Of a stretch of 64,000 bases of DNA, positions 53,331-64,000 are shown in pieces. Positions within the stretch are counted from its first letter, which is position 1; the number at the start of each line of letters is the position of its first letter. This DNA is from Craspedostauros australis. Lineage: Eukaryota > Bacillariophyta > Bacillariophyceae > Mastogloiales > Achnanthaceae. The stretch spans positions 124,001 through 188,000 of the forward strand of contig JAMXDE010000007.1 of the NCBI GenBank assembly GCA_026770025.1, written 5' to 3'. Made by a program: the position numbers and the translations under genes. The notes under the pieces were generated by a model. It saw only the letters and a list, made by a program, of their open reading frames with translations. It did not search any database and was not told the origin of the DNA.

Positions 53331-56300
53331 ATGATGCGACGCCAGAACGTTCATGCCTCAGCACGGCGCAGGCCGCACATCGTGGCGTACCGATTCCCGC
53401 CGTTCGTGGCTTGGACGTGCTCGCTCATCGCCGTCGTGCTGGGCCCCTTCCTTTGGTTCCACCTCTTCGCGTCTTCCGGCGAGACGTACAAGAAGGTGGC
53501 GGTGCAGCAGAGCCTGCAGCGGTTCTCCTCGCGGTTGGGCGCGAAGGGCAGCCAGCGAATTGCCATCATCATCCCCTTCATCTCGGCGTCCACCGCGGGC
53601 ATGCCAACGTACCTCGAGCTGTTCTGCACGGCGGCGGCCGGATCGGCGCCGCTGGTGGACTTCCTCATCTTCCACAACGGCGCGCTGGACGGACTCGAAC
53701 CAACGGTGTGTCCCTTCAACGTCAAGCTCATCTCGCTCGAGACGACGGAGAAGTTCGTCGATCTGGCGCTGCGCGTGCTGGACCGCAAGGAAGACGCGCA
53801 GCTCGCCATCGACCGCAACAAGCTCAGTCTCATCCTGACGCGCCACATGCTCAGGTATCCCTACGTTTTAGTGGAACTCAAGCCTGCGCTGGGACACATC
53901 TTTGCGGACTACATCGCAGAGTACACGCACTGGGGGTACTCCGATCTCGACATCATCTTCGGCGACCTGCCGCGATGGATCACGCGCGATGAGATCACCG
54001 ACTTCGACATCGTCACGTACGGGTTCGGCGATCAGCACAGACTCTATCTGCGCGGCCAGTTCACATTCCACAAGAACACCGAAGAGATCAACCAGCTGTG
54101 GAGAGGCTGCGATTACCTGTCCCACATGGACGAGCGATTCTACCGCGTGCTCAAGGACACCGAGAAGTTCCGATTCGAATCTGCCGAAGGTTGCTATTCC
54201 TCCGTCATCCTGCAGCAAACCAACATCAAGGTCAAGTACGCTGTCAAGGCATTCACGGACGTCAAGTCGCACGACACAGCCAGCACGCACGGTGTGCACA
54301 TCGCGCTGGGCACCAATCGAGATCGCACGGTCCTCTACAAGGCCGGATCACCGCAGACGGGTGTCCAGCTGGCGCGGCTGTCGTCGACGTGGTTCGAGGC
54401 ACCGCAAAGTCCGTACTCCCTCTTGTCCAAATCGCTGCAATCGGAAATCGGCAGTCGGGAGTCGCTGGCCCTTGTGGCGACGGACGAGAAGTGCATGTAC
54501 TGGGCACGCAAGGAGTATCAGCGCTTTTTGTGCAACGATGAGCTCGAAGCGTCCGACACGGTCTTTTGGATCAACGGGTGAGTTACAATTGAGTATTCTA
54601 TGTTTGTGCACAAGATGCATGCAGCGAACTCTTGTGTACCACACACAGCTACGGAAGGTGCATGCGGTCCCAACTTTCTACACCCTCACCTGCTCACACA
54701 TTTGTGCGCTCATTTCCTCGCCCATTCGAATATTCGACACTCTACGAACAGACAACTGTTCAAGCAAAAATACGAGACCATGGAATTCCCAAACAACATC
54801 GCAAGCGCCCCATTCTTCCACTTTCAGGAATGGAAACGATATTACCGACGATCGCCTCTCGTCGCGATGGATCGATCTGGTATTCCAAAACTCTTCGAGA
54901 TGGGAAAGGACGGCATCATCCCGATCTACGACAATGACTCGCCGAGACGGAAAAAGAGGGCCGTGCCATCTCCCCTTGGTGTTGCCCCATCACGGTGGAA
55001 GTCGGTCAAAAGAAACTATCGCGAACAGCTGCCAACGCACCTGTACTGCCTTCGATCTGGTCCGCGCGAGTTCCCACCCACCCCGCCAGCCCCGCAGTGC
55101 CAGCTCATGATGTCGTGGCGCGACAACGAAAACGTCCAGATCCTGTCGGGAGCGCCGGGCTGGACCCAGATCGACCCTGCCGTCGATGTCACGATGGCGC
55201 TGACCCTGCAGATCAATGCAGAGCAAGCCAACGACGGAAACGCCGTGCGATCCCTCTTGACCCTGATTGCGAATTATCTGGACAGCTGGCAGGGACAACC
55301 GTCGGTGCTGGTCGTGCACGTCGCCGGTGGGACGGATGAAATCAAAACGACACTGGAAAATCGTCTTGGGCCAACATCAAACCTCTCCTTCGGCCTGGAA
55401 TCTTGCCTCGTTGCGTTGATCCTCAGTGAAAATGGACAGACCGTGAGCCGCAAGGCGCTGATGAACATGGCCACAGACGCCTCACCCACACGATGGGTCG
55501 TGAGCGGATTCGAGCTGGAGCGGGGCCTTGTGATGTCCAGAGACATGGCTTTCTTCACGCACCGGGCATCCAGGATTCACATGGAACTGCCCGGCAGCGT
55601 CTTCATCCTCCCGCAATTCGGTTTCACGGAGGGCGGCGAAGAGCTGACGCTTTCGTCGGTGTTTGCTGCCAGAGCCCAGGAGGAGCTCAGATTCCTCACC
55701 GAGTTCGATGAAGACGACTGCCAGAGCAAGATTGATCGCAGCCATGCTCACGGTGCAATGTCAGGCAACGCTCTGTCTCTGTGGTGGGAGCTGAGCAGCA
55801 AGTACGTCCATGGACAAGACGACGGGGAGGAAGGAGATGCGTTGACGGAGGAAGCCGTGGCGAAGCGAGTGAAGGCTCTGGAGGATATGCAAGTGGGGCT
55901 TATGGAACTCCTTAGCAATGACAAACACTTCAATCTGTTCGCCATGGACGTGTCACCGATCCTGATGGTCGATCACATGGGCCCGCGCGAGGGAATGAAG
56001 ACATCGTTGCTGGCACGCGAAGTGGAAGAATTCGCCGGCATGCAATGCTACAACGGGCTGCGCCTCGCCCAGCTCGCAATGTTCGGCTACCACGTCAACG
56101 TTCTGCCTGGTGCCTTCGCCGCGTCCACACCGACTACGCGGAAGTTGGCATCAAGAGATGCTTCGAATGCGTCCAACGAACTGGGCATCTCGCGGTGTGA
56201 TGGGTGCTTCCTCTTCGACGAGCAGCACGAAGACATCTTGGAGGGCATCGCGAAGGACGAGCGCCATCGACCGGCCAAGGCCGCTGTTCTTTGGTATCAC

Positions 56301-56336
56301 ACAAGGACTGATGAACATCTAGAAGGGCATACGTAA
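53331..56336 (+). CDS. Type II membrane protein with two glycosyltransferase-like domains
   Basis: Exons 53331-54577 and 54752-56336; the 174-bp intron (GTGAGT...CAG) splits a Gly codon. 943 residues. A short basic cytosolic tail and one membrane helix (about 26-47) predict Golgi type II topology. Domain 1 (about 75-330) has the DUF6625 pattern HWGYSDLDIIFGDLPRWI ... GQFTFHKNT, where DLD is the likely metal-binding site. Domain 2 (about 560-910) resembles the GT49 domain of LARGE: NMATDASPTRWVVSGFELE in the place of the donor-site strand, FGFTEGG, and a late FAGMQCYNGLRLAQLAMFGY then HVNVLPGAFA. The usual DxD of domain 2 reads ELE, so its activity is doubtful. It probably builds cell-surface or wall glycans. 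Domain 2 is a weaker call than domain 1. Confidence 0.72.
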
Positions 56337-56619
56337 ACATTCTCGTGGAGGAGCAATTGCACACATGACAGGCTGCAGCACATCATGGCAGAGTCTCATC
56401 CGTCCGTCCATCTTTGGGTTTGCAAAAAATCGCAGACATATCGGCATACTGCTACTGGTGAGGTACCCTAATTCGAGTAAGCTGGAAGTGAATTTACGTG
56501 CACTATCACCCATCGTTAATACGCACCATCCAAGTCCAAATGGACAAGCCCAAACCGCATGTGCTCATATTGGCATAGAGTTCATGCTCGTGTCGTCCTG
56601 TGTCATCGCGGCGCACGAA

Positions 56620-59090
56620 TTAGGCGCGTTCAATCTTGGCGCAGGATTCCTCGAGCCACTTCATCGCGGGACTGCCGACCTCGAGGTGCGGGCTGACCTT
56701 GCCAAACACTTCCGCGTGGTACGCATCCAACCAGTCCAGCTCCTGCAGGGTCATGAGATTGACCTTGATGAGATTCTTCTGAATTGGAATCATGGTGAGC
56801 TTGTTGAATTTGAGGAACTTCTTGTCGCCGCTGGTGGCGGATTTGTCTTCCTCCTTCGCCTCCGCATCGCTCTCTGCGGCCTCGTTCAAGGCATCATCCA
56901 CAAATCGAATCTCCAGCAAGTTCTCGATACGAATTCCAAACTTGCCGTCGACGTAATATCCAGGTTCGTTGCTGATGACCATTCCCTTCTTCAATCCTTC
57001 CTGGTTGCCAAATCGAGGACTGATGGACATCGGTCCTTCGTGCACGTTGAGCGCGGCGCCGACGCCATGACCCGTACCGTGACCGTAGTCCATTCCTGCT
57101 TCCCACAACGCCTTGCGCGCGAAGACATCCAGCACGAATCCTGGACTGTTCTCGGGGAAGATCATGGAATCGACGCCGATGTTGCCCTTGAGCACGCGTG
57201 TGTAGGCATCCTTGAACTCGTCCGTGGCCTCGCCAAAGTGCCACGTGCGCGTGACATCCGTCGTGCCGTAGGTGTACTGACCGCCGGAATCGATGAGGAT
57301 GGGAGTCTTGTCGTCGAGGTGCTTCAGAATTTCATTTTCTTCCGCGCGGTAATGGATGATGGCTGCGTTGGGTCCGACACCGGCGATCGTTGGGAAGCTG
57401 CATTCCAGGAACCCTGGCTGCTTGGCACGGTACCCCGTGAGCACCTCATCGATCTCCACCTCGCTGATGGTCTGTCCCTGGTTGTTGATCCTTTCGACCA
57501 TGTCCGCCATGAAATGCGCCATGGCGACGCCGTCCACGATGTGCGCCTGTCGCATGCCCTCCAGCTCCGCCTTATTCTTGGCCGCCTTCATGGGAGTGAC
57601 GGCGTTCTGGCTGTCGATCAATTGGGTCTCTGGAATGACGTTGGCCAGCGCGTAGTTGGCCCGCGACGTGTCCAGCCACACCTTGTGCGCGGAATCCGAC
57701 GTGCAGTGTGCGGCGACATCGTCGACAATGTCGTCATAGGGCTTGATCGTCACGCCGGACAGATGCGTCTGGACATCATCCGATTCCACCTTTCTGGAAT
57801 CGCAGTACAAGGTGACGTCTTCTAGCGTCACGGTCGCGTAGGCGATGCCGACAGGACACGTGTCGACGTCACCTTGCGCGCGCACATTGAGCAAGTACGC
57901 GACATCGTCCAACGTGCAAAAGATGGCCATCGTGGACTTGTTGTCCTTCATCTGAGCGCGGATCTTTTCGAATTTCGTGTCGATGGACCAGCCGGCATAT
58001 TCCACTGGATGCACGCGGAATGGATTGTACGGCACCTCCGGTCGTTCCTCGCCCCAGATCGGATCGATGAGATTGTCAGGCACGGTCTGCACGCCTCCGA
58101 TGACTTTGCTTTCGTCGTCGAGCTCCTTCTTGGCCGCCTCTTTGAATGCTTCCTCCAGGTCCTTGACGAAGGAGGCAGGGTGGACGTACCCATCCAAGCC
58201 AACCTGCAGCTTTTCGGACGAGTCTGTGAATCGCTTCGTGGCAAGCTCCGCCAAGAATTTTGGGATGGTGGGAGTGCTGGGCTGGCCTGCCTTTTGGAGC
58301 TGCCAGCAGCTGGAGTCCAACTGCATGGAGGCCTCGTTCCAGTACCGCGAGTCCGTCCACAGGTAAGCGGCATCGTGCGTGACGACGGCGGTGCCTGCCG
58401 ATCCGCCGAATCCGCTCAGGAATCGCCGGCGCATGTAGGCGTCTGGCACGTATTCTGTGGAATGTTCAGACCAGACAATAGGAGAGCGCATGAGTGTGGG
58501 TGTGCGTGAGTAAGGTGTGGAAGAAGGAGCAAAAGGCCGCGTTGCGAATGAAAGACAAGCTGAATTCTAACAAGCACACTTGATGAATAGCTCGCACGTG
58601 ATGGAAGATGGAGACAGGCAGAGAAAGGACACCATGAAGTCGCGCAACCTCAATCGCAACCTCAATCGCAATGTCAAGCGCAATCGCAATCAGACGTACC
58701 GCTCAAGTGGGGATCATCGCTGGGCACCAGGTACACGTCCAAGTTCTGCTCCTTCATCTTGGAACGCAGCGCGTCCAACTTGGCTTGCGACGTCATTGCC
58801 TCCATTTCTGCGATTGCTTCTGTTGTAGTTGCAACATGACGGGATGTTGTTGCTGTTGTTGTTGTTGTTGCACCATTGTTGCTCTGCTGATGTCTGTGGA
58901 AGAGGGATGCGAATCCACCTCCTCCGCGCAAGATCTTAGCCGCCTGACTCGACTGACTCACGAATGGAACCGCTGTCGAAAATCCTTCCACGGCCACAAC
59001 GCAGAACTGCTGTGTCGATGAGGGTGGTGCCGACGAAGTCATGGCCAGCAATGCCGTCGCTGCGGCGCGCCTGCTCATGCGGGATACCAT
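56620..59090 (-). CDS. Xaa-Pro aminopeptidase (aminopeptidase P, M24B)
   Basis: Exons on the minus strand: 59090-58700 and 58454-56620; the intron 58455-58699 splits the Glu codon of DDPHLS-E-YVPDAYMRRR. 741 residues. Domain I (about 110-290) has SGFGGSAGTAVVT and LWTDSRYW, domain II follows, and the C-terminal pita-bread domain carries the metal ligands: Asp in ILIDSGGQY, Asp in GTTDVTRTWHFG, His in GHGTGHGVG, Glu in ISNEPGYY and Glu in IRIENLLEI. It removes an N-terminal residue that precedes proline and uses two Mn2+/Zn2+ ions. The three-domain length matches eukaryotic XPNPEP1/2. The N-terminal ~100 residues are Ser/Ala/Arg-rich with a possible targeting peptide (VEGFSTAVPF), so an organellar form is possible. 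Confidence 0.92.
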
Positions 59091-60456
59091 TGTCGATTTG
59101 CTTGTCTTGTCGCTATTGCTGCTTTTGGTGTTTTTGTTTATGTTTATGTTTATGTTGTGTGATGTTGTGTTGGCGTCGTTCCGCGAGAGAGTCGTACGTA
59201 TCTTCAGCGCTTTTCTTTGTGATGCGATGTTGTGTGCACTTGAGAAATCGTGGATTGTGTTGACGAAGCCTCGTGGTGAAACGACGCGTTGATGTGCGAA
59301 ACCACGCAAATTGGCAGAATTGTGAGAGAAGCACATTTCTCATGAGCGGATGACGTATCAACTCATGACTCATCGATGTTGTCGACTCAGTGGACCAAAA
59401 CTACGTCATGTTGTTCTAGAGAGAGGGAGCAAGGTTCCTTCTCGTTGCGCGCAGTTCATGCAGTCCTTTCATCGAAGTCGTTCCTCTCTGGAGAGACAGA
59501 GAAGATGATTAGGTCATATACCCTACATCTTCTGGAGAGAGCTTCCCACATGCCATTGCTGCGCTGATTCTCACGCCAAAGAAAGTGACGGAACCAGGTA
59601 TGAGATCGCTCCACCTTTCGTAAATGGCTGTCGTTGGCACACTACTCGCATTGTGCATGCATTGCGGTGGCCCATCCTTCTTCGTTCTTAGAGGCAGTGC
59701 ATTGCACTCGTAACAGGGTTGCTGAATCATTCGCTTCGTGTCGATGCGTGGTGGTTGGGAAGCAAAGAAGAAGAAGCAGTTTTCCACATTCCGGTAGACC
59801 TTGTTCGGTTCTCTTTCTCTCCCTCTCTCTTCGATTGCTTTGCCCCAGTCCACTCGTAAACCTGCAGAGACCCGTACGAGCTGCGGATGTGAAGTATTTT
59901 ATGCTTTCTCCCGACCGCCTGTCTCTACGCGCAGAACAGCTCCATGGATCCGCTCCCTCACATGTTGTCTCACGCCATGACCTCATGGTGCTGCTGTGCC
60001 ACTACAACCATTCTTGGGCACCTCTCTGATTTGCACTGCGCGACGACAGAAAAGAAACGATCCGCCCCACCACCGAGGGCAATCCGAACAGGCGCCTTTT
60101 CTGGAACATTCGCAGTTGGTGCCCCCACATTCGGAACAGTTGTGAATACCCCTCTGGACGTTCTTTTGTTCTCCCACTATACGCCACCAAACTCCATTGC
60201 CGGCTCTCGAAACCTAACTTTCAAAGACGAGATGATTCTCTGCACGTTATCACCACCAATGTCCACAGACAAGAACAGCAATCAGCAAGTACCCACCACA
60301 ACAGTCTCATAAAATCAGTACGATCTCACAAACCACAAAGCAAACATAAACACAAACACAAGCACACCGCCAACCTTACCACCTAACCCATCTGCAGAAG
60401 CACCATAAACACCAAACACCGCCAGCATCCATCACAGTTCATCACCGTTGATCACC
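59091..60456. other. Divergent intergenic region
   Basis: 1.37 kb between aminopeptidase P (minus) and the ABCG gene (plus). The aminopeptidase frame stays open to 59336 but is Asn/Lys-rich there. No other protein-like frame and no RNA gene recognised. Confidence 0.4.
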
Positions 60457-62540
60457 ATGTCTGCCACCAAGAACAACGTCGAAGATATCGAAAATGCTGT
60501 GCCCAAAGTCCCCATGAAGGGTCGATCAAACATCCATGGAGATCCATTCGCTGAGCGCGCAGGCAAGACCCTGACATGGACCAACGTCGACATGGTCCTC
60601 AAGGGGCAGGAAGGAGAGGAGGATCGCAAGCTCCTCGACAACGTGTGGGGAGAGGTTCCTGCAAAGCAGACCACTGCCATCATGGGACCAAGGTACGCAC
60701 GCGCAAACGTTGGCAACCCCGTTGCTGGATATCCGGTTTGCGACCGATGCAACCAACACAGCAACATTTGATCGGCATTCCCTTGGGTGCATCCGTTATC
60801 CACTACGATTTCATATCACGGAACCAACTCATCAATCGATCGCTCTTCGCCACTCCCCATCTCGCAACACAAACCAACAACGACCGACGACCCAACAGTG
60901 GCGCCGGAAAGACATCCCTCCTCAACATCCTGGCTGGACGTGCCGCTTCCCGTGGTCGCATCACCATCACCTTCGACGTCCGGCTTAACAACTACAGGGT
61001 CGATCCAACCGATGTCAAGGTGCGCCAGCAGATCGCCTTCGTCGCCCAGGATGACTCCCTCCAGGTCACATCCACGCCACGGGAGGCGATCCGCTTCTCT
61101 GCTCGCCTTCGTCTGCCTCGATCCACCACTGACGAGGAGATCGAGCTCCTCACCAACCGCATGCTGACCGAGCTCGGATTGGAGGACTGCGCCGATACCA
61201 TCGTTGGAGGTGCATTGATCAAGGGAATCAGCGGCGGGCAGCGCAAGCGTGCATCCGTCGGAGTGGAGCTGGTGACCAAGCCGGCCCTCGTGTTCCTGGA
61301 CGAACCCACATCTGGATTGGACAGCTTCTCCGCGGTTCAGCTTTGCCGCGTCCTGAGGAAGGTCGCGAATGCCGGATCTAGCGTCCTCTTCACCATCCAC
61401 CAACCCAGCTCCGAGATCTTCAACTCCTTCGACCATCTCATCCTCTTGAACAAGGGCCGTGTGATGTACCAAGGTGCGGTCGCAGCCGTTCCAGAGTATT
61501 TTGCTGGGCGCGGACAGGCGGTGCCGCAATACTACAACAGCGCCGATCACATCATGAACGTGGCACAGTCCGTCGACATGGCCGATCTTGACCAGGCTGG
61601 GTTCTTCCCGGCTGACGAGCGTGATCTGCCAGATCCATTCGACGGCGAGGAGACCAGCAAACATGATGCGTTGGGAGTCACAGCCCGCTCCAATAGCGGT
61701 GAGGACGACTTCGATCCACGCCCCGTCGGTCTCTTCACTCAACTCTATCTGTTGTTCACCCGCGAGCTGATCAACTTGCGCCGCGATGCGGCCACGCTTG
61801 GCACCAAGTTCGGTCTGACCACCTTCTTGTCCATGCTCATCGGCATCATCTTCAATGATGTTGGATCATCTGACCCGTCCGATATCATCAACACCCAGAG
61901 CAGATTCGGCGCTCTCATCATCTGCTTGATGATGGGGATGTTCGGTACGGCCCAGCACGCATTGCTGCAGTTCCCATCAGAGCGTCCTGTCTTCCTCCGC
62001 GAGTACTCGACCAATCACTACTCTGTCATTTCCTACTTCCTCTCCCGGCTCACTATGGAGGCGATCGTGACGCTTGCCCAGAACATGTTCCTGACGACCA
62101 TCACCTACTTCCTCATCGACTTTCAGATGGATTATGGTCAGTACTTGATCATCACCTACGCTCTGTCCATGGTATCCACGGCACTTGCCGTCACTCTCGG
62201 TAGCACAGTCGAAGATCCCAAGACCGCAACCGAGATGCTCCCAATCCTCTTCGTCCCGCAGATGCTGTTCGCAGGCTTCTTCGTTGCCACAGACCTCATC
62301 CCGTCCTGGTTGCGATGGGCGCAGTACCTTTGCTCCTTGACGTACGTCCTTCGGCTGTTGGTGATCGAAGAGTTCGAGGGCTGCGAGGATGAGTTTGAGA
62401 ACTGCAAGGACACCCTCGACCAGCTTGAGGCCGACGACGATGAAACCTACTGGTACTGGCTGGTGCTCATCACGCTTTTCGTGGTGTTCCGTCTGCTGTC
62501 ACTCACGATCCTGACGAGCAAGGCGAACAAGTTCTACTAA
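60457..62540 (+). CDS. ABCG-type half-size ABC transporter
   Basis: Exons 60457-60692 and 60899-62540. The 206-bp intron (GTACGC...CAG) splits the Ser codon inside Walker A (GP-S-GAGKTS). 625 residues. The start ATG has a CACCATG context. The nucleotide-binding domain comes first: Walker A at about 77-84, VAQDDSLQVTSTPREAI, signature ISGGQRKRASVGVEL, Walker B ALVFLDEPTSGLD, H-loop FTIHQPSSE. About six membrane helices follow from residue ~370 (FGLTTFLSMLIGIIF, LIICLMMGMFG, ISYFLSRLTMEAIVTLAQ, ALSMVSTALAVTLGS, LPILFVPQMLFAGFF, WLVLITLFVVFRLLSL), with the ABCG motif MLFAGFF. NBD-TMD order is that of the White/ABCG family, which dimerises to export lipids or small hydrophobic compounds; the substrate is unknown. 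Confidence 0.93.
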
Positions 62541-62835
62541 GACCTGATGGTGGCGCTTGTCTTCTTGATAGAGCTCTGTCCTGATGGTATCTGGCTCGGC
62601 CAAAGGACAAACCTGCAATGCACGAGAAAGCGCGCAACGAATGTAGTGTTCCACCGAATCCGCAAACACGCTGGCACAGCTACACCTACACCAACATAAA
62701 TCTAGAATAGTAGCATTAGACATTATGGCACGTTTTAGAGTAGCGACGCATTTCGTCTTTGCTGGTTCAGCTTTGAGCTGTTTGTGTGATTTCTGCAATC
62801 ATTGGAGAGATTTGGCCAGTGCGATTGCCGCATGG

Positions 62836-64000
62836 TTATTGAGATGAATTCGTCTTGGCTTGCTTGCAACTTGAGGGATACTCCTCGTGCTGGTTTTTGC
62901 GCTTGCGACGCGAACATCCGCCGTGCGCTTCAGTGTCATGTGGATGCGGGTTGTTTGCAACACTGTGATCCCGGACCACCGAGTGGGAAAGTTCAATAGA
63001 CTCCACAGGAGGCCCATCAATCGTATCCGGCACAGATCCACCTGGGGCTCTGTGCACAGTTGGAGCTCTCTCATCGTCGCTCATAGCATCCTCTGTCTCC
63101 TCCAATGTGTTTGATCCCGAATCGTGCGAAGATGCAGGTTCATGGTGCGTCGGCTGGATCATTGGTTCTTTCTGGATTGGGTATCCGAAACGTCCGGAAC
63201 GGACTGCGTGTACGGATTCGAAATCACTTTCATGGTCACGGCTCGCCGCGTTCACTTGCGGGCAGAAGTATGGAGAAGTGAAGGGTGGTTGACGCATGCC
63301 CTGTCGAGGGGGTTCGGCCGATGCAGTGGGTGCTGACGGTGACGAAAACGGGTGATAACGACCATACAAGTGCGGTTGAGAGAATCCCGGCTGACGCACG
63401 GGCCACATGCTTCCTCCTGTACCATCGTTGGAATATTCAAGGGGATTGCTCGCATCGAATGCATGTCGGAACCTAGGTTGGATTGCACCGTGCAACGAGA
63501 CAATTGGTCGCTCCATTTGTTGTGAATCGACCATCGCGGCCGTGCCGTTTGATGCTGGAATACAATCCATTCCGCACGGTCGCGACACCTGGGCTTGGTA
63601 CGCAGTTCTGTCCAACTTGTTTCCCATGAAACCACTCCCATCGGTCTCGTGGTGACGGAGTTCGGTTGTGCCCATTTTATCCGTCCAAGTGTTGGTCAAC
63701 GACGTCAATCGAGCGTCCATGGAGTGGAGCTGTTGCATCAAAGCAGATACGTCTGTGTCTGTTGCACCATCGAACCCATTCCGCTGTGGCGCATTTGAAA
63801 AGACGGATCGGTAGATGCCGTGGAGATATAGAATTGCGACAAGCGACGCCATCAAGTTGGCGAAGAGTTGGAGCACTGGAATTCCTCCCACCTGCATTGC
63901 TGTGTGCGTTTCTAAAATGCGGTTGAAGACGGTGTGAATGACACCCAAAATGATGAGACGTTGACGCGTTGCTCGGTGCGACAGAGGCGCCGTGGCGATG
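62836..64000 (-). CDS. Partial membrane-anchored protein of unknown function (5' end outside window)
   Basis: The minus-strand frame is open from the right edge (64000) to the stop at 62836, 387 visible codons, with no upstream ATG; the start lies outside the window. Near the visible N-terminus there are two hydrophobic segments (LIILGVIHTVF and VLQLFANLMASLVAILYLHG). The rest is hydrophilic, rich in Ser, Pro, His and Gln, and ends in a basic patch (CSRRKRKNQHEE). It looks like a membrane-anchored protein with a long disordered tail. No family is recognised. It is tail-to-tail with ABCG, 295 bp away. Confidence 0.5.
   Translation of the reverse strand, partial: IATAPLSHRATRQRLIILGVIHTVFNRILETHTAMQVGGIPVLQLFANLMASLVAILYLHGIYRSVFSNAPQRNGFDGATDTDVSALMQQLHSMDARLTSLTNTWTDKMGTTELRHHETDGSGFMGNKLDRTAYQAQVSRPCGMDCIPASNGTAAMVDSQQMERPIVSLHGAIQPRFRHAFDASNPLEYSNDGTGGSMWPVRQPGFSQPHLYGRYHPFSSPSAPTASAEPPRQGMRQPPFTSPYFCPQVNAASRDHESDFESVHAVRSGRFGYPIQKEPMIQPTHHEPASSHDSGSNTLEETEDAMSDDERAPTVHRAPGGSVPDTIDGPPVESIELSHSVVRDHSVANNPHPHDTEAHGGCSRRKRKNQHEEYPSSCKQAKTNSSQ

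Noticed and set aside
56365..57825. 486-codon plus-strand frame opposite aminopeptidase P
   Set aside because: Shadow of the conserved M24 exon; composition is Val/Asp/His-rich with no motif.

Overview
The window is nuclear DNA of a photosynthetic stramenopile, most likely a diatom. Four signs point there. Two proteins (31555-32904 and 50612-52499) begin with a signal peptide followed by an ASAFAP-like plastid-import motif with Phe at +1. The secreted proteins carry the PTSAPT-rich, Cys-rich style familiar from diatoms. The retroelement is a CoDi-like Ty1/copia. Genes are compact, with a few GT-AG introns of about 170-330 bp. The genus cannot be fixed from the sequence alone.

Layout. 1-9.5 kb: the tail of a coiled-coil gene, a small secreted Lys-rich protein, proteasome ubiquitin receptor Rpn13, and RPB2, the second-largest subunit of RNA polymerase II. 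RPB2 is split by two introns and carries an in-frame 472-residue intein at the [12 protein letters not shown] site. The splicing residues of the intein look intact, while both LAGLIDADG-type endonuclease motifs have lost their acidic residues. 9.5-11.5 kb is essentially gene-free. 11.5-25.2 kb is a transposon nest: a truncated forward LTR, a truncated reverse copia copy, a near-complete forward copia element, and a piggyBac-like transposase gene cut by the last LTR. The two copia copies form a nearly identical inverted repeat of about 2.6 kb and share two in-frame TGA codons. No 5-bp target duplications match across the block, which suggests LTR-LTR recombination or gene conversion.

26-31 kb: a short ORF of 11-residue repeats, a large secreted Cys-rich/PTSA protein with an internal duplication, and a frameshifted pseudogene. 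31.5-40 kb: a plastid BASS-family transporter, splicing factor SF3B2, and a long RWD-DExH RNA helicase. 40.5-44.2 kb: a secreted M6 metalloprotease with what looks like a decayed C-terminal extension. 45.8-53 kb: an ORF of unknown function, a two-pore K+ channel with an EF hand, and a conserved plastid protein of unknown function. 53.3-62.5 kb: a two-domain Golgi-type glycosyltransferase, a cytosolic-type Xaa-Pro aminopeptidase, and an ABCG half-transporter. The right edge holds a partial membrane protein of unknown function.

The housekeeping genes (RPB2, SF3B2, Rpn13, helicase, aminopeptidase) are unrelated in pathway and are interleaved with accessory and mobile DNA. No operon-like grouping is implied. 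Exon joins were made by eye from conserved protein motifs plus GT-AG sites with matching phase; none was checked against transcripts.
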